Positions 22,601 to 33,065 of a DNA stretch of 64,000 nucleotides are shown here, piece by piece. The notes below the pieces were generated by a model, which saw only the letters and a list, made by a program, of their open reading frames with translations, made no database searches and was not told the origin of the DNA. Positions within the stretch are counted from its first letter, which is position 1, and each line of letters starts with the position of its first letter. The position numbers and the translations under genes were made by a program. The stretch comes from Burkholderia territorii (GTDB taxonomy: Bacteria; Pseudomonadota; Gammaproteobacteria; Burkholderiales; Burkholderiaceae): the NCBI RefSeq assembly GCF_902833055.1, contig NZ_CADFEJ010000006.1, positions 124,001 to 188,000 on the forward strand, read 5' to 3'.

Positions 22601-23755
22601 ACGAGCGGCCGCCGCGAGGATCGCACGCTGCGCGCGCTGTTCTCGGAAGAGCTCGGCGCCGTCGTGCAGGTGCGCGCGGCCGATCGCGACGCGGTGCTCG
22701 GCGCGCTGCGCGAGTTCGGCCTGTCGGCGTGCGCGCACGTGATCGGCACGGTCAACGATCGCGACGTGATCGAGGTGTACCGCGACGCGAAGAAGGTGTT
22801 CGACGCACCGCGCGCCGAACTCCATCGCGCGTGGAGCGAAGTGAGCTGGCGCATCGCGCGCCTGCGCGACAACCCCGCTTGCGCGGACGCCGAGTACGAT
22901 GCGTTGCTCGACGCGGCCGACCCGGGCATCTCGCCGGTGCTCACCTTCGATCCGGCCGACGACATCGCCGCGCCGTTCATCGCAACGGGCGCGCGCCCGC
23001 GTGTCGCGATCCTGCGCGAGCAGGGCGTGAACTCGCATCTCGAAACGGCCTATGCGTTCGACCGCGCGGGCTTCGACGCGCACGACGTGCACATGAGCGA
23101 CCTGCTGGCCGGCCGCGCGACGCTCGCCGATTTCGCGGGTGCGGTGGCATGCGGAGGCTTCTCGTACGGCGACGTGCTGGGGGCGGGCGAAGGCTGGGCG
23201 AAGACGATCCGCTTCAATGCGAATCTCGCCGACATGTTCTCGGCCTTCTTCGCGCGTCCCGACACGTTCGCGCTCGGCATCTGCAACGGTTGCCAGATGC
23301 TGTCGAGCCTCGCGTCGATGATTCCGGGTGCGCAAGCGTGGCCGAAGTTCACGCGCAACAAGTCCGAGCAGTTCGAGGCGCGTTTCTCGTTCGTCGAAGT
23401 GGAGAAGTCGCCGTCGATCTTCTTCGCGGGAATGGAAGGCTCGCGGATTCCGGTGGCCGTCGCGCACGGCGAAGGCTTCGCGGACTTCTCGCAGCAGGGC
23501 GACATCGATCGCGTCGCGGTTGCAATGCGCTACGTCGACCACCGCGGCGAAGCGACCGAACGTTATCCGTTCAACCCGAACGGCTCGCCCGCCGGCATCA
23601 CGTCGGTCACGACGGCCGACGGTCGCTTCACGGTGCTGATGCCGCACATGGAGCGCGTGCACCGCACGGTGACGATGAGCTGGCATCCGGAAGGCTGGGG
23701 CGAAGCGAGCCCGTGGATGCGCGTGTTCCGTAACGCGCGCCGCTGGATCGGCTGA
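19691..23755 (+). CDS. purL: phosphoribosylformylglycinamidine synthase (FGAM synthase)
   Basis: 1354 residues, the large single-chain form of beta/gammaproteobacteria. Fourth step of purine synthesis: FGAR + Gln + ATP to FGAM. Order: N-terminal PurS-like region, linker and tandem AIRS-like ATP-binding domains ([20 protein letters not shown] and [17 protein letters not shown] blocks), and a C-terminal class I glutaminase domain with nucleophile Cys in [12 protein letters not shown] and the His/Glu of MSWHPEG. The ATG at 19691 gives [20 protein letters not shown], the conserved start; the open frame continues 303 bp upstream without support. The downstream GNAT gene starts inside the stop codon (TGATG). 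Confidence 0.97.
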   Translation: MAHFSCFPGASALSDFRQTRLLDTLRQIDANIVAVRGQFLHFVNAAEPLSADDSARIDALMHYGAPFEPAAEKGTVETFVVLPRFGTVSPWASKATDIAQHCGLTQVRRIERGVEFTVTLKSGLLGGKKALSDEARTAVAAALHDRMTESVVAARDDAKHLFDELPAKPLATVDVLGVGRGALERANVELGLALADDEIDYLVDAFRKLERNPTDVELMMFAQANSEHCRHKIFNAQWTIDGEAQDMSLFAMIRNTEKLSPQGTIVAYSDNSSIMMGAEAERWFPRNTGAAGEPGERYGRHTELTHTLMKVETHNHPTAISPFPGAATGAGGEIRDEGATGRGARPKAGLTGFTVSNLDLPDARQAWENARDAAQPLAERNPNDAHGPYGRPDRIASPLQIMIDGPLGGAAFNNEFGRPNLGGYFRVYEQNVGGVVRGYHKPIMIAGGLGNIADQHTHKHDVPAGSLLIQIGGPGMRIGMGGGAASSMATGANTAELDFDSVQRGNPEIERRAQEVINGCWQLGAENPILSIHDVGAGGLSNAFPEIVDGAGKGARFELRKIALEESGLSPREIWSNEAQERYVLAIAPADLPRFEAICARERCPFAVVGVATDERQLKLVDDEATGIEEFPVDMPMEVLLGKPPRMHRDVTRVTTERAPVDVTGIALSEVAVDVLKHPTVGSKSFLITIGDRSVGGTSVRDQMVGPWQVPVADCAVTALDYAGFKGEAMTMAERTPLAVIDAPASGRMAVGEAITNIASAPIASLDKLKLSANWMAACGTAGEDAALFDTVKAIGMELCPALGIGIPVGKDSLSMKTKWDEQGVAKEVVSPVSLIISAFAPVEDVRRHLTPQLRRIADAGDSVLIAIDLGRGKNRMGGSIFAQVTQQVGDATPDVDDPEDLKRFFNAIQSLNAQGKLLAYHDRSDGGLWATVCEMAFAGHAGVSLNVDMLTLDPDHESDYGDAKDWAKQTSGRREDRTLRALFSEELGAVVQVRAADRDAVLGALREFGLSACAHVIGTVNDRDVIEVYRDAKKVFDAPRAELHRAWSEVSWRIARLRDNPACADAEYDALLDAADPGISPVLTFDPADDIAAPFIATGARPRVAILREQGVNSHLETAYAFDRAGFDAHDVHMSDLLAGRATLADFAGAVACGGFSYGDVLGAGEGWAKTIRFNANLADMFSAFFARPDTFALGICNGCQMLSSLASMIPGAQAWPKFTRNKSEQFEARFSFVEVEKSPSIFFAGMEGSRIPVAVAHGEGFADFSQQGDIDRVAVAMRYVDHRGEATERYPFNPNGSPAGITSVTTADGRFTVLMPHMERVHRTVTMSWHPEGWGEASPWMRVFRNARRWIG

Positions 23756-24297
23756 TGTTCGATCCGCACGCACCGGTCGAGATCGTCACGCTGCGCGACG
23801 AACGCGCGAGCGATGTCGATGCGATCGGTCGCGTGATCGTGGCCGCGTTCGAGAGCGAGCCGCAGCACGGTCGGCTCGAATGGCGGATCGTCGAGACGCT
23901 GCGCGCGCAGCGTGCGCTCAGCGTGTCGCTCGTTGCGGAGCGCGACGAGCGCGTAATCGGTCACGTCGCGTTTTCGCCGGTGTCGATCGGCGGCGAGCCG
24001 GCCGGCAGCCAGCAGTGGTACGGGCTCGCGCCGCTCGCGGTGCTGCCCGAATGCCGGCGCCAGAGCATCGGCGCGGGGCTCGTGCGCACGGGCCTCGACG
24101 CGTTGCGCCGGCTTGGTGCGCGCGGCTGCGTCGTGCTCGGCGATCCTGCGTATTACGCGCGTTTCGGCTTCGTGCAGTCCGGCGACCTGGTGTTCCCGGA
24201 GGCGCCGCCCGAGTATTTCCTTGCGCTGCTGCTCGACGAAGCCGCGCCGCGGCCGTCGGGCGTGGTCCGTTACCACGACGCGTTTTATCCGGCATAG
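23755..24297 (+). CDS. GNAT-family N-acetyltransferase (YhbS-like)
   Basis: 180 residues. The acetyl-CoA binding region is in WYGLAPLAVLPECRRQSIGA followed by GLVRTGLDALRRLGARGCVV and the C-terminal DPAYYARFGFVQS, the pattern of the YhbS-like GNATs. Substrate unknown. Its ATG overlaps the purL stop by one base (TGATG), so it is probably translated by coupling from the purL transcript. A terminator follows at once. Confidence 0.82.
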   Translation: MFDPHAPVEIVTLRDERASDVDAIGRVIVAAFESEPQHGRLEWRIVETLRAQRALSVSLVAERDERVIGHVAFSPVSIGGEPAGSQQWYGLAPLAVLPECRRQSIGAGLVRTGLDALRRLGARGCVVLGDPAYYARFGFVQSGDLVFPEAPPEYFLALLLDEAAPRPSGVVRYHDAFYPA

Positions 24298-24336
24298 CGG
24301 TTCGCCGCGCTGCCCGTGCGCGATCGTGCAGTCCTG

Positions 24337-24363
24337 AAAAGCCGCGTCGCAGCGGCTTTTTTC
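24337..24363 (+). terminator. terminator after the purL-GNAT unit
   Basis: Stem GCCGC (24341-24345) and GCGGC (24352-24356) preceded by A residues and followed by six T residues. Confidence 0.7.
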
Positions 24364-24408
24364 TTGCGCGTCCGCCGCGTCGGCCGACCCGCCGCCCGCA
24401 CGCGTGAC

Positions 24409-24440
24409 AAAAAAAGGCCGCTCCTTGGAGCGGCCTTTGC
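24409..24440 (-). terminator. terminator of the parvulin-gene strand
   Basis: A 12-bp perfect stem, AAAGGCCGCTCC (24413-24424) and GGAGCGGCCTTT (24427-24438), with a two-base centre. The A run at 24409-24415 is the T tract on the minus strand, so it ends the transcript coming from 25243. Confidence 0.85.
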
Positions 24441-24460
24441 ATGGGCGACAAGCGCCGGCG

Positions 24461-25243
24461 TTACTGGATCTTCGCCTGCTGGCGCAGGCCTTCCTCGAAC
24501 GCCTGCAGCTTCTGCTGCACGAGCTGCTGCGCGATCTGCGCCTTCACCTGGTCGAACGGCGGCGGGGCGATGTCGCGGACATCGTCGACACGGATGATGT
24601 GCCAGCCGAACTGCGTCTTCACCGGCGTGTCGGTCATCTGGCCTTTCTGGAGCTTCTGCGCGGCCGCCGCGAATTCCGGCACGTACGCCTTCGGATCGGA
24701 CCAGTCGAGGTCGCCGCCGTTCTTGCCCGAACCCGGATCCTTCGAGTATTGCTTCGCCAGATCCTCGAACTTCGCGCCTGCCTTGATCTTCGCGATCAGG
24801 TCCTTCGCCTGCTGCTCGTTGTCGACGAGGATGTGGTGCAGGTGATACTCGCGGTTGCCGCCGGCACCCTTCACGAGTTCGTCATAGCGCGCCTTCACTT
24901 CCGCGTCGGTCGGCTGGTTCTTCTTCAGGAAGCTCTCGATCATCGAGCGCAGCACGACCGTCTGCTGCGCGACGGCGACCTGCGCCTTCACGTCCGGGCG
25001 GTTCGGGATGCCTTCACGGATCGCTTCCTGCATCAGGATTTCGCGATTGACGAGTTCCTGGCGCACGGCTTGTTGCAGCTGCGGGCTGTCGGTCTGGCCC
25101 TGCTGGACGAGCTGCGCGACCATCGCGTCGGCGCGCGACTTCGGAATCGGCGTGCCGTTGACGACGGCGATGTTCTGGGCGAATGCCGGTGCCGCTGCGA
25201 ATGCAGCCGCCACGACCCACAGGCGGGGAGATTTCAGGATCAT
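24461..25243 (-). CDS. secreted parvulin-type peptidyl-prolyl isomerase
   Basis: 260 residues with a clear signal peptide (VVAAAFAAAPAFA, cleavage before QNIAVVNG). A SurA_N-like chaperone region (about 25-125) precedes a parvulin domain (about 128-225) with REYHLHHILVDNEQQAKDLI, KNGGDLDWSDPKAYVPEFAA and QFGWHIIRVDDVR. Periplasmic folding catalyst. Last gene of a minus-strand run YciB-BolA-parvulin with short gaps (1 and 18 bp), so probably an operon. Confidence 0.9.
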   Translation of the reverse strand: MILKSPRLWVVAAAFAAAPAFAQNIAVVNGTPIPKSRADAMVAQLVQQGQTDSPQLQQAVRQELVNREILMQEAIREGIPNRPDVKAQVAVAQQTVVLRSMIESFLKKNQPTDAEVKARYDELVKGAGGNREYHLHHILVDNEQQAKDLIAKIKAGAKFEDLAKQYSKDPGSGKNGGDLDWSDPKAYVPEFAAAAQKLQKGQMTDTPVKTQFGWHIIRVDDVRDIAPPPFDQVKAQIAQQLVQQKLQAFEEGLRQQAKIQ

Positions 25244-25261
25244 CGGGAATTCCTGTTGAGA

Positions 25262-25570
25262 CTAGATTGAAGATTCGTTGAATTCTTCGGGCGTATAAGC
25301 CACGATCGCGAGCGCATGAATGCCGCGCTGCATCGCATCAGCGAGCGCATCATACACCAGCCGGTGCCGCGCGACGCGCGGCTTGCCCGCGAAGGCGGCC
25401 GACACGATCGTCACCGTGTAATGGCCGCCGGCGGCGGCGCCGGCGTGGCCCGCATGCTGGGCGCTGTCGTCGCGCACGTCGAGCGACAGCGGTGCGAGCG
25501 ACGCGGTGAGGCGCGCCTCGATCAGCGCGATGCGCTCGTCGGGCGAGGCGTTGAGGAAAGCGTCGCTCAT
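25262..25570 (-). CDS. BolA-family protein
   Basis: 102 residues. The BolA fold signature is visible: HYTVTIVSAAFAGKPRVARH followed by RLVYDALADAMQRGIHALAI, with the conserved His residues. BolA proteins pair with monothiol glutaredoxins to bind Fe-S clusters and can act in stress responses. It lies one base before the end of the YciB gene on the same strand and 18 bp before the parvulin gene. Confidence 0.9.
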   Translation of the reverse strand: MSDAFLNASPDERIALIEARLTASLAPLSLDVRDDSAQHAGHAGAAAGGHYTVTIVSAAFAGKPRVARHRLVYDALADAMQRGIHALAIVAYTPEEFNESSI

Positions 25571-25571
25571 G

Positions 25572-26102
25572 TCATTCGTCCTTCAGATACTTCGTGAGCC
25601 ACAGGCTTTGCAGGATGATGAACACGACCATCGCGCCCGTCGTGCCGAACAGCTTGAAGTTCACCCACTGCGATTCGGTGTAGTTGTGCACCACGTACAG
25701 GTTCGCGACGCCGAGCAGCGCGAAGAACAGCGCCCAGGCGACGTTCAGCTTGTCCCATACGGGGTGCGGCAGCGTGAGCTGCTTGCCCATCATCTTCTCG
25801 ATCAGGTTGTTGCCGAACGCATAGCGTGCGGCGAGCAGCCCGATCGCAAACAGCCAGTACAGCACAGTCGGTTTCCATTGAATGAATTTCTCGTCATGCA
25901 GGACGAGGGTTGCGCCACCGAAGACGACGATCACGCCGAGACTGACCCACAGCATCGTGTCGACCTTCCGGTGCCGGAAGGCGACCCACGCGACCTGGGC
26001 CAGTGTCGCGGCGATCGCGACGGCGGTGGCGGTGAAGATGCCCCAGACCTTGAAGGCGGCGAAAAACAGGATGATCGGAAACAGATCGAACAGGAATTTC
26101 AT
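25572..26102 (-). CDS. yciB: inner-membrane septation protein YciB
   Basis: 176 residues, about five membrane segments. The start [20 protein letters not shown] and the blocks [30 protein letters not shown] and WFALFFxxxGVANLYV-type stretch (here [20 protein letters not shown]) are typical. Also named IspZ; implicated in cell envelope and septum formation. First gene of the YciB-BolA-parvulin set. Confidence 0.93.
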   Translation of the reverse strand: MKFLFDLFPIILFFAAFKVWGIFTATAVAIAATLAQVAWVAFRHRKVDTMLWVSLGVIVVFGGATLVLHDEKFIQWKPTVLYWLFAIGLLAARYAFGNNLIEKMMGKQLTLPHPVWDKLNVAWALFFALLGVANLYVVHNYTESQWVNFKLFGTTGAMVVFIILQSLWLTKYLKDE

Positions 26103-26226
26103 GGCGCTCGCAGCTGCGTGAAAGGCCGCTTCGCGCGGCCTTTCACCGTTGTGGGGACCCGCCAGGCGCCACCGTCCGGGATCGGGGCAGCCGCGAAGGC
26201 TGTCCGACCGATCCGTCCGGCGCCGC

Positions 26227-26658
26227 TCATTCGTTTTCGGGTCGGGACTCGAAGTTTAACGCAGCCGAATTGATGCAGTACCGCAAACCGGTCTTGTCGC
26301 GCGGGCCGTCCTCGAACACGTGCCCGAGATGCGCGCCGCAATGGTTGCAGCGCACCTCGACGCGCACCATGCCGTGCGAGCGGTCGATCTTCTCGTCGAT
26401 CACCTCGCCGTTGAGCGGCTTGAAGTAGCTGGGCCAGCCGCAGCCCGAGTGGAACTTGGCGCCGGATTCGAACAGCGGCGTGCTGCAGACGACGCATTTG
26501 TAGATGCCGGCGTCCTCGGTGTCCGTGTACTCGCCGGTGAACGCGCGCTCGGTCGCCGCATGCTGCGTGACTTCGTATTGAAGCGGCGTGAGCCGGCGGC
26601 GCAGTTCGGCGTCGTCCTTCTGATACGGGTAGGTCTTGTCGTCGGAATCGTGTGACAT
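26227..26658 (-). CDS. msrB: peptide-methionine (R)-S-oxide reductase
   Basis: 143 residues. Reduces methionine-R-sulfoxide in proteins. The zinc-binding pairs CVVC (55-58) and CNHC (104-107), the block [14 protein letters not shown] and the catalytic Cys in [13 protein letters not shown] are all present. The ATG at 26658 gives [16 protein letters not shown]; the frame is open further upstream but that is the shadow of selO. It follows selO by 38 bp on the same strand, so an oxidative-stress operon is plausible. Confidence 0.95.
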   Translation of the reverse strand: MSHDSDDKTYPYQKDDAELRRRLTPLQYEVTQHAATERAFTGEYTDTEDAGIYKCVVCSTPLFESGAKFHSGCGWPSYFKPLNGEVIDEKIDRSHGMVRVEVRCNHCGAHLGHVFEDGPRDKTGLRYCINSAALNFESRPENE

Positions 26659-26696
26659 GTGGATGTTCTCCTGATCGGTCGGTCGGGCCGTGCGGG

Positions 26697-28265
26697 TCAC
26701 GACGAGCAGCTCACTTCGAGCGACCCGGCCCAGTCGGGCGGCAATGCCGCATACGCTTCGTGTTCCGGCTGTTCGTCGAACGGCCTGCGCAGCACCTGTG
26801 CGAGTCGCTCGACTTCGGAAAAATCCTTTTCCTTCGCGCGCCGGATCGCGACTTCTGCCAGATGGTTGCGCAGCACGTATTTCGGGTTCACGCGATTCAT
26901 CGCGGCCGCGCGGGCGGCATCGTCGCGTGTTTCCTCGGACAGCCGCGCGCGATAGAGGTTCGCCCATGCGTCGAAGGCGTCGCGATCGATGAAGAGATCG
27001 CGCACCGGCGCGTCGCGGCTCGCATCGTGTTTCGACAATTGCGCGAGACGGCGGAACGTCAGCGTGAAGTCCGCATGGCTCGCGTGCATCGTTTCGAGCA
27101 GCTTGTTCGCGAGCTCGGCGTCGTTTTCGCGCTCGAGCTCGAGGCCGAGCTTCGCGCGCATCGCTCGCTCGAGCGCGGGGCCGAAGCGCTCGGGAAACTT
27201 CGCGAGCACGGCCTGCGCGTCGTCGACCGCGCGCTCGGCGCGCGCATCGTCGTCGGCGATCCCGTGCTGCAGCCCGATCAGCGGCAGCAGCGCCTGCGCG
27301 AGGCAGTAACAGTTCCAGTGCGCGATGCGCGGCTGCATCCGGTACGCATAGCGGCCGCTCGTGTCGGAGTGGTTGCAGATGTGATTCGCGTCGAACGCGT
27401 CGACGAAGCCGAACGGGCCGTAGTCGATCGTCATGCCGAGGATCGACATGTTGTCGGTGTTCATCACGCCGTGGCAGAAGCCGACCGCCTGCCACTGCGC
27501 GACGAGGTCGGCGGTGCGCAGCGTCGCGGCCTCGAGCAGCGCGAGGTACGGATCGTCGGCGTCGCGGCATGCCGGATAGAAACGGTCGATCACGTGATCG
27601 GCGAGCTGGCGCAGCAGGTCCGGGCGATCGTTCGAGAAAAAATGCTCGAAGTGGCCGAAGCGCACGAAGCTCTCCGAAACGCGCGTGACGACGGCAGACG
27701 TTTCGATCTCCTCGCGCACCACCGGCTGGTCGGAACCGACCACCGTGAGCGCGCGGGTGGTCGGAATGCCGAGGTGATGCATGGCTTCCGAACACAGGAA
27801 CTCGCGAATCGACGAACGCAGCACCGCGCGGCCGTCGCCCATCCGCGAATACGGCGTGCGGCCGCCGCCCTTGATCTGCAGTTCGTAGCGCCGGCCGTCG
27901 GTGCCGGGGAGCTCGCCGATCGTCAGCGCGCGGCCGTCGCCGAGCTGGCCGGCCCACACGCCGAACTGGTGGCCGGAATACACCGATGCATACGGCATTG
28001 CGCTCGCGGGCCAGTCGCGCGTCGGATTGCCGGCAAACAGCTCGGCGAATCCGGACTGCTGATCGAGCGACGCCGGCAGGCCGAGCAGGTGCGCGACTTC
28101 GTCGGAAAAGCCGACGACATACGGCGCGGGCAGCGGCGCGGCCGGCAAACGCGTATGAAACGCGTCGCCGAGCGTGACGAACGCGCCGTCGGCCGGCGCG
28201 CCGAGCGTCGCGGCGAGGTCGGGGAGGGTGTCAGCCGTAGCGGCTGCGCTTCGGGAAAACGACAT
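26697..28265 (-). CDS. selO: SelO/YdiU protein adenylyltransferase (pseudokinase fold)
   Basis: 522 residues. UPF0061 family, shown in other bacteria to transfer AMP to Ser/Thr/Tyr of proteins in redox homeostasis. Blocks: [58 protein letters not shown], and the metal-binding stretch [20 protein letters not shown]. The C terminus ends SCSS, where some homologues have selenocysteine; here it is Cys. The start is the ATG at 28265 ([14 protein letters not shown]). Next to msrB. Confidence 0.93.
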   Translation of the reverse strand: MSFSRSAAATADTLPDLAATLGAPADGAFVTLGDAFHTRLPAAPLPAPYVVGFSDEVAHLLGLPASLDQQSGFAELFAGNPTRDWPASAMPYASVYSGHQFGVWAGQLGDGRALTIGELPGTDGRRYELQIKGGGRTPYSRMGDGRAVLRSSIREFLCSEAMHHLGIPTTRALTVVGSDQPVVREEIETSAVVTRVSESFVRFGHFEHFFSNDRPDLLRQLADHVIDRFYPACRDADDPYLALLEAATLRTADLVAQWQAVGFCHGVMNTDNMSILGMTIDYGPFGFVDAFDANHICNHSDTSGRYAYRMQPRIAHWNCYCLAQALLPLIGLQHGIADDDARAERAVDDAQAVLAKFPERFGPALERAMRAKLGLELERENDAELANKLLETMHASHADFTLTFRRLAQLSKHDASRDAPVRDLFIDRDAFDAWANLYRARLSEETRDDAARAAAMNRVNPKYVLRNHLAEVAIRRAKEKDFSEVERLAQVLRRPFDEQPEHEAYAALPPDWAGSLEVSCSS

Positions 28266-28429
28266 GTTGAGCGCCTCTGGGTAAGCCGATATTGTAAGGC
28301 GGCGCCGCGCCGCCCGCATGGCGGCTCGCGCGCCTGGCGCCAGGCCTGTCCGGGCCGTGGACGGGCTGCAGGCTGGCGCACCGCTTCGAGGCTGGTCACC
28401 GATTCGCGTCCTTCCGGGAGAACAAGACG

Positions 28430-30073
28430 ATGGGTAAGCCGTTGCTGGGCCAGATGATGGACATGCCGTTGCTGGTGTCGTCGCTGATCGCGCATGCCGC
28501 GCGTTACGCGGGCGATACGGAGATCGTGTCGAGGCGCGTGGAAGGCGACCTGCATCGCTACACGTACCGCGACTGCGAGCAGCGTGCGAAGCGGCTCGCG
28601 CAGGCGCTCGCGCGGCTCGGCGTCGAATCGGGCGACCGCGTCGGCACGCTGGCCTGGAACGGCTACCGGCATCTGGAGGCGTACTACGGAATCGGCGGGA
28701 TGGGCGCCGTGTGCCATACGATCAACCCGCGCCTCTTTCCCGAGCAGATCGCCTACATCGTCAATCACGCGGAAGACCGCTACGTCTGCTTCGACATCAA
28801 TTTCGCGCCGCTGGTCGATGTGATCGCACCGCAGTGTCCGCACGTGAAGGGCTGGATCGCGATGACGGACGCCGCGCATTTGCCGTCCGGCACGACACCG
28901 TTCCTGTGCTACGAAACGCTCGTCGACGCCGAGGACGGCCGCTACGACTGGCCGCGTCTCGACGAGCAGCAGGCGTGCGGCCTGTGCTACACGTCGGGCA
29001 CGACCGGCAATCCGAAGGGCGTGCTGTATTCGCATCGCTCGACGGTGCTGCACGCATACGGCGCCGCGCTGCCCGACGCGATGAACCTGTCGGCGCTCGA
29101 CGCCGTGCTGCCCGTCGTGCCGATGTTTCACGTGAATGCGTGGGGGCTGCCGTATTCGGTGCCGCTCACGGGCGGCAAGCTCGTGCTGCCAGGCAAGGAT
29201 CTCGACGGCAAATCGCTGTACGAGCTGATGGAGGCCGAACGCGTGACGTTCTCCGCGGGCGTGCCGACCGTGTGGCTCGGGCTGCTGAACTACATGCGCG
29301 AGGCCGGCGTCCGCTTCTCGACGCTGAACCGCACGGTGATCGGCGGCTCCGCGTGTCCGCCCGCGATGCTGCGCACGTTCGAGGACGAATACGGCGTGCG
29401 CGTGATCCACGCGTGGGGGATGACCGAACTCTCGCCGCTCGGCACGCTCGCGAAGCTGAACTGGGCGCAATCGCAGCGGCCGCTCGACGTGCAGCGCCGG
29501 TTGCTGGAGAAGCAGGGCCGCGTGATCTGCGGTGTCGACATGCGGATCGTCGGCGCCGACGGCAACGAATTGCCGTGGGACGGCGTCGCGTTCGGCGAGC
29601 TGCAGGTGCGCGGGCCATGGGTGATCGACCGCTACTTCGGCAGCGATACGTCGCCGCTTGCCGACGGCTGGTTCCCGACCGGCGACGTCGCGACGATCGA
29701 TCCCGACGGCTTCCTGCAGATCACCGATCGCAGCAAGGACGTGATCAAGTCCGGCGGCGAGTGGATCAGCTCGATCGACATCGAGAACGTCGCGATCGCG
29801 CACCCGGGCGTCGCGGAAGCTGCCTGCATTGCCTGCGCACACCCGAAGTGGACCGAGCGCCCGCTGCTCGTCGTCGTCCCGCGCGAGGGGGCGAACCTGA
29901 CGCGCGACGCGCTGCTTGCGTTCTACGAGGGCAAGGTCGCGAAGTGGTGGGTGCCCGACGACGTCGTGTTCGTCGAATCGCTGCCGCACACCGCGACCGG
30001 CAAGCTTCAGAAGCTGAAGCTGCGCGAAACGTTCCGCGACTACGTGCTGCCGACAGCAGTCGGCGAGTCGTAA
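28430..30073 (+). CDS. fatty-acyl-CoA / short-medium chain acyl-CoA ligase
   Basis: 547 residues, ANL superfamily adenylating enzyme. Blocks: [20 protein letters not shown] near residue 190 (P-loop), [44 protein letters not shown] and the C-terminal Lys in [13 protein letters not shown]. Activates a fatty or aryl/alkyl acid with ATP and CoA. The sequence resembles the 3-methylthiopropionyl-CoA ligase/AlkK type more than E. coli FadD, but the substrate cannot be read. ATG at 28430 has a GGGAG-type site. It starts a same-strand run with FadB-like, nicotinamidase and thiolase genes. Confidence 0.88.
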   Translation: MGKPLLGQMMDMPLLVSSLIAHAARYAGDTEIVSRRVEGDLHRYTYRDCEQRAKRLAQALARLGVESGDRVGTLAWNGYRHLEAYYGIGGMGAVCHTINPRLFPEQIAYIVNHAEDRYVCFDINFAPLVDVIAPQCPHVKGWIAMTDAAHLPSGTTPFLCYETLVDAEDGRYDWPRLDEQQACGLCYTSGTTGNPKGVLYSHRSTVLHAYGAALPDAMNLSALDAVLPVVPMFHVNAWGLPYSVPLTGGKLVLPGKDLDGKSLYELMEAERVTFSAGVPTVWLGLLNYMREAGVRFSTLNRTVIGGSACPPAMLRTFEDEYGVRVIHAWGMTELSPLGTLAKLNWAQSQRPLDVQRRLLEKQGRVICGVDMRIVGADGNELPWDGVAFGELQVRGPWVIDRYFGSDTSPLADGWFPTGDVATIDPDGFLQITDRSKDVIKSGGEWISSIDIENVAIAHPGVAEAACIACAHPKWTERPLLVVVPREGANLTRDALLAFYEGKVAKWWVPDDVVFVESLPHTATGKLQKLKLRETFRDYVLPTAVGES

Positions 30074-30255
30074 GTTGCGGCTGGCGACGGCCAGCCGCGC
30101 GGTCTGCCCGATCCGGCCCCGGATCGGGAAAAAATCAAATTGAACGACCGTGCTTTTTCGTTGTATGCTGCCTCCGTTCGATCCGGACATGCGGCCGTTC
30201 GACCGCGCACAATGAAGCGCAGCCACCCCGGCGCGCGATGCATGGAGGCAGGCAG

Positions 30256-32340
30256 ATGGCAGTGGATTACTCGACTCGCGACGGCGTGGCCGTCATCACG
30301 CTCAACAATCCGCCCGTCAACGGGCTTGGCCTGTCGACACGCCAGGGCGTCATGGACGCGCTCGATCGCGCGGCGCAGGATCCGTCGGTCACGGCGATCG
30401 TGCTGACCGGCGCGGGCCGCGCGTTCTCCGGCGGCGCCGACATCACCGAATTCAATACCCCGAAGGCCCTGCAGGAACCGACGCTGCACACCGTGATCCG
30501 CTCGGTGGAGGCGAGCGCGAAGCCGGTCGTCGCGGCGCTGCACAGCGTCGTGATGGGCGGCGGCCTGGAACTCGCGCTGGGCGCGCACTATCGCATCGCG
30601 GCGCCCGGCGCCCAGGTCGCGCTGCCCGAAGTGAAGCTCGGCCTGCTGCCGGGCGCGGGCGGCACGCAACGCCTGCCGCGTGCGGTGGGCCTCGAAACCG
30701 CGCTGAACATGATCGTGTCGGGCGCGCCGGTGCCGTCGGAGCAGCTCGCGACGAGCGGGCTGTTCGATGAAATGGCCGACGGCGACCTGCTCGACGCGGC
30801 CGTTGCGTTCGCGCGCAAGGTCGGCGCGCGGCAGGGGCCGCATCCGCGCGTGCGCGATCGCAAGATCGTCCACGAGAACGCGGCGGGCTTCATCCAGTTC
30901 GCGCGCAATTCCGCGCGGGCCGCCGCGCCGAATTTCCCGGCGCCGCACAAGTGCATCGATGCGATCGAGGCCGGCGTGCTGAACGGCTTCGAGAAGGGCA
31001 GCGTCGCCGAGCGCGACGGTTTCGTCGCGCTGATGATGACGCCGGAAAGCCGCGCGCTGCGGCATGCGTTCTTCGGCGAGCGCGCGGCGAGCAAGATTCC
31101 CGACGTGCCGGCCGATACGCCGGTGCGCGAGATCCGCCGCGTCGGCGTGATCGGCGCGGGCACGATGGGCGGCGGGATCGCGATGAACTTCATCAACGCG
31201 GGCCTGCCCGTCACGCTGCTCGAGACGAAGCAGGACGCGCTCGACCGCGGGCTCGCCACGATCCGCAAGAACTACGACGCGCAAGTGAAGAAGGGCAAGC
31301 TCACGCAGCAGAAGCTCGACGCGCGCATGGCGCTGATCACGCCGACGCTGTCCTACGACGACCTGAAGGATGCGGACCTGATCGTCGAGGCCGTGTTCGA
31401 GGAGCTCGGCGTGAAGGAGCAGGTGTTCGGCCAGCTCGATGCGGTGGCGAAACCCGGCGCGATCCTCGCATCGAACACGTCCACGCTCGACATCGACAAG
31501 ATCGCCGCATTCACGAAGCGGCCGCAGGACGTGGTCGGCATGCACTTCTTCAGCCCCGCCAACGTGATGAAGCTGCTCGAGGTCGTGCGCGGCGCGCACA
31601 CCGCGAAGGACGTGCTCGCCACCGTGATGGCGGTGGCCAAGAAGATCCGCAAGACGGCGGTCGTGTCGGGCGTGTGCGACGGCTTCATCGGCAACCGGAT
31701 GATCGAGCAGTACATTCGCCAGGCACTCTTCATGCTCGAGGAAGGCGCGCTGCCCGCGCAGGTCGATCGCGCGATCGAGAAGTTCGGCTTCGCGATGGGC
31801 CCGTTCCGGATGAGCGACCTCGCCGGCAACGACATCGGCTGGGCGATTCGCAAGCGCCGCTATGTCGAGCAGCCCGATCTGCATTACTCGAAGATCGCCG
31901 ATCGTCTGTGCGAACAGGGCCGCTTCGGCCAGAAGACGGGCGGCGGCTGGTACGACTACGTGCCGGGTGAGCGCAAGGCGAAGCCGTCGGCGCTCGTGGA
32001 CGAGATGGTCGTCGCGTATTCGAAGGAGCGCGGCATCGAGCGGCGCAAGATCGGCGACGACGAGATCGTCGAGCGGCTCGTGTACGCGCTGGTCAACGAA
32101 GGCGCGAAGATCCTCGAGGAGAAGATCGCGTCGAAGGCGTCCGACATCGACATGGTGTATCTGACCGGCTACGGCTTCCCGCTGTGGCGCGGCGGCCCGA
32201 TGCTGTATGCGGACATGGTCGGCCTCTACAACGTCGAGCGCGCGATCCGCCGTTATGCGGCCGCGCCGAACGGCGACGCGTGGCAGCTCGCGCCGTCGAT
32301 CGTCGAACTGGCCAGGGCCGGCCGCGGATTCAACGGCTGA
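30256..32340 (+). CDS. bifunctional enoyl-CoA hydratase / 3-hydroxyacyl-CoA dehydrogenase (FadB/FadJ-like)
   Basis: 694 residues. The N-terminal crotonase domain (about 1-190) has the oxyanion-hole stretches AGRAFSGGADITEF and VVMGGGLELALGAHYRIA and the Glu region LPEVKLGLLPGAGGTQRLPR. The NAD-binding 3HCDH domain begins near 294 with RRVGVIGAGTMGGGIAMNFI, followed by two 3HCDH C-terminal domains. Catalyses hydration and oxidation steps of beta-oxidation. ATG at 30256 follows GGAGGCAGGCAG. It lies 182 bp after the acyl-CoA ligase and 43 bp before the nicotinamidase gene. Confidence 0.92.
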   Translation: MAVDYSTRDGVAVITLNNPPVNGLGLSTRQGVMDALDRAAQDPSVTAIVLTGAGRAFSGGADITEFNTPKALQEPTLHTVIRSVEASAKPVVAALHSVVMGGGLELALGAHYRIAAPGAQVALPEVKLGLLPGAGGTQRLPRAVGLETALNMIVSGAPVPSEQLATSGLFDEMADGDLLDAAVAFARKVGARQGPHPRVRDRKIVHENAAGFIQFARNSARAAAPNFPAPHKCIDAIEAGVLNGFEKGSVAERDGFVALMMTPESRALRHAFFGERAASKIPDVPADTPVREIRRVGVIGAGTMGGGIAMNFINAGLPVTLLETKQDALDRGLATIRKNYDAQVKKGKLTQQKLDARMALITPTLSYDDLKDADLIVEAVFEELGVKEQVFGQLDAVAKPGAILASNTSTLDIDKIAAFTKRPQDVVGMHFFSPANVMKLLEVVRGAHTAKDVLATVMAVAKKIRKTAVVSGVCDGFIGNRMIEQYIRQALFMLEEGALPAQVDRAIEKFGFAMGPFRMSDLAGNDIGWAIRKRRYVEQPDLHYSKIADRLCEQGRFGQKTGGGWYDYVPGERKAKPSALVDEMVVAYSKERGIERRKIGDDEIVERLVYALVNEGAKILEEKIASKASDIDMVYLTGYGFPLWRGGPMLYADMVGLYNVERAIRRYAAAPNGDAWQLAPSIVELARAGRGFNG

Positions 32341-32383
32341 CGCCGCCCGCGACGGCGCGGCGAGGCCTGCAAGGAGAAACGCA

Positions 32384-33016
32384 ATGAAACGCACCGACGA
32401 CGTGTTGCTCGTGATCGACGTGCAGAACGACTTCATGCCGGGCGGCGCACTCGCGGTGCCGGACGGCGACGCGGTCGTGCCGGTGATCAACGCGCTCGCG
32501 CGACGCTTCGACCAGGTCGTGCTGACGCAGGACTGGCACCCGCGCGAGCACGTCTCGTTCGCGGCGAATCACCCGGGGCGCGAGCCGTTCTCGACGCTCG
32601 CGCTGCCGTACGGCGAGCAGGTGCTGTGGCCCGTGCATTGCGTGCAGGACACCGAAGGCGCGGCGCTGCATCGCGACCTCGACATCCCGCATGCGAGGCT
32701 CGTGATCCGCAAGGGCGGCGACGCGCAGGTCGACAGCTATTCCGCGTTCGTCGAAGCCGACCGCACGACGCGCACGGGGCTCGCCGGATATTTGCGCGAG
32801 CTTGGCGCGAAGCGCGTGTGGTGTTGCGGGCTCGCGACCGACTATTGCGTTGCGTGGTCGGCGCTCGATGCGCGCGCGGCCGGCTTCGAAGCGGCCGTGA
32901 TCAACGATGCGTGCCGTGCGATCGACCTGAACGGGTCGCTCGCGCACGCATGGCAGCAGATGCAGGCGGCGGGCGTCGCACACGTGACGTCCGCGGGCGC
33001 GCGCCCGACGGCGTAG
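32384..33016 (+). CDS. pncA: nicotinamidase (isochorismatase fold)
   Basis: 210 residues. Converts nicotinamide to nicotinate for NAD salvage. Catalytic triad visible: Asp12 in [12 protein letters not shown], Lys110 in [18 protein letters not shown], Cys155 in [13 protein letters not shown]. Metal ligands Asp50, His52 and His56 in [15 protein letters not shown] at 32384 follows an AAGGAG site. Embedded between beta-oxidation genes with 43- and 49-bp gaps, an unusual neighbour for NAD salvage. Confidence 0.93.
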   Translation: MKRTDDVLLVIDVQNDFMPGGALAVPDGDAVVPVINALARRFDQVVLTQDWHPREHVSFAANHPGREPFSTLALPYGEQVLWPVHCVQDTEGAALHRDLDIPHARLVIRKGGDAQVDSYSAFVEADRTTRTGLAGYLRELGAKRVWCCGLATDYCVAWSALDARAAGFEAAVINDACRAIDLNGSLAHAWQQMQAAGVAHVTSAGARPTA

Positions 33017-33065
33017 CGCATTCCCATCCGATTCAGGACATGAAGCAGGACCGAAGGAGACTCGC

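Noticed and set aside
19679..23773. 1364-codon open frame antisense to purL
   Set aside because: High-GC codon structure of purL leaves the opposite strand open; no conserved residues, and purL is certain.
28711..30255. Open frame running through the acyl-CoA ligase gene into the FadB-like gene
   Set aside because: It is the out-of-frame shadow of the ligase; the protein family begins only at ATG 30256 with a good ribosome site.
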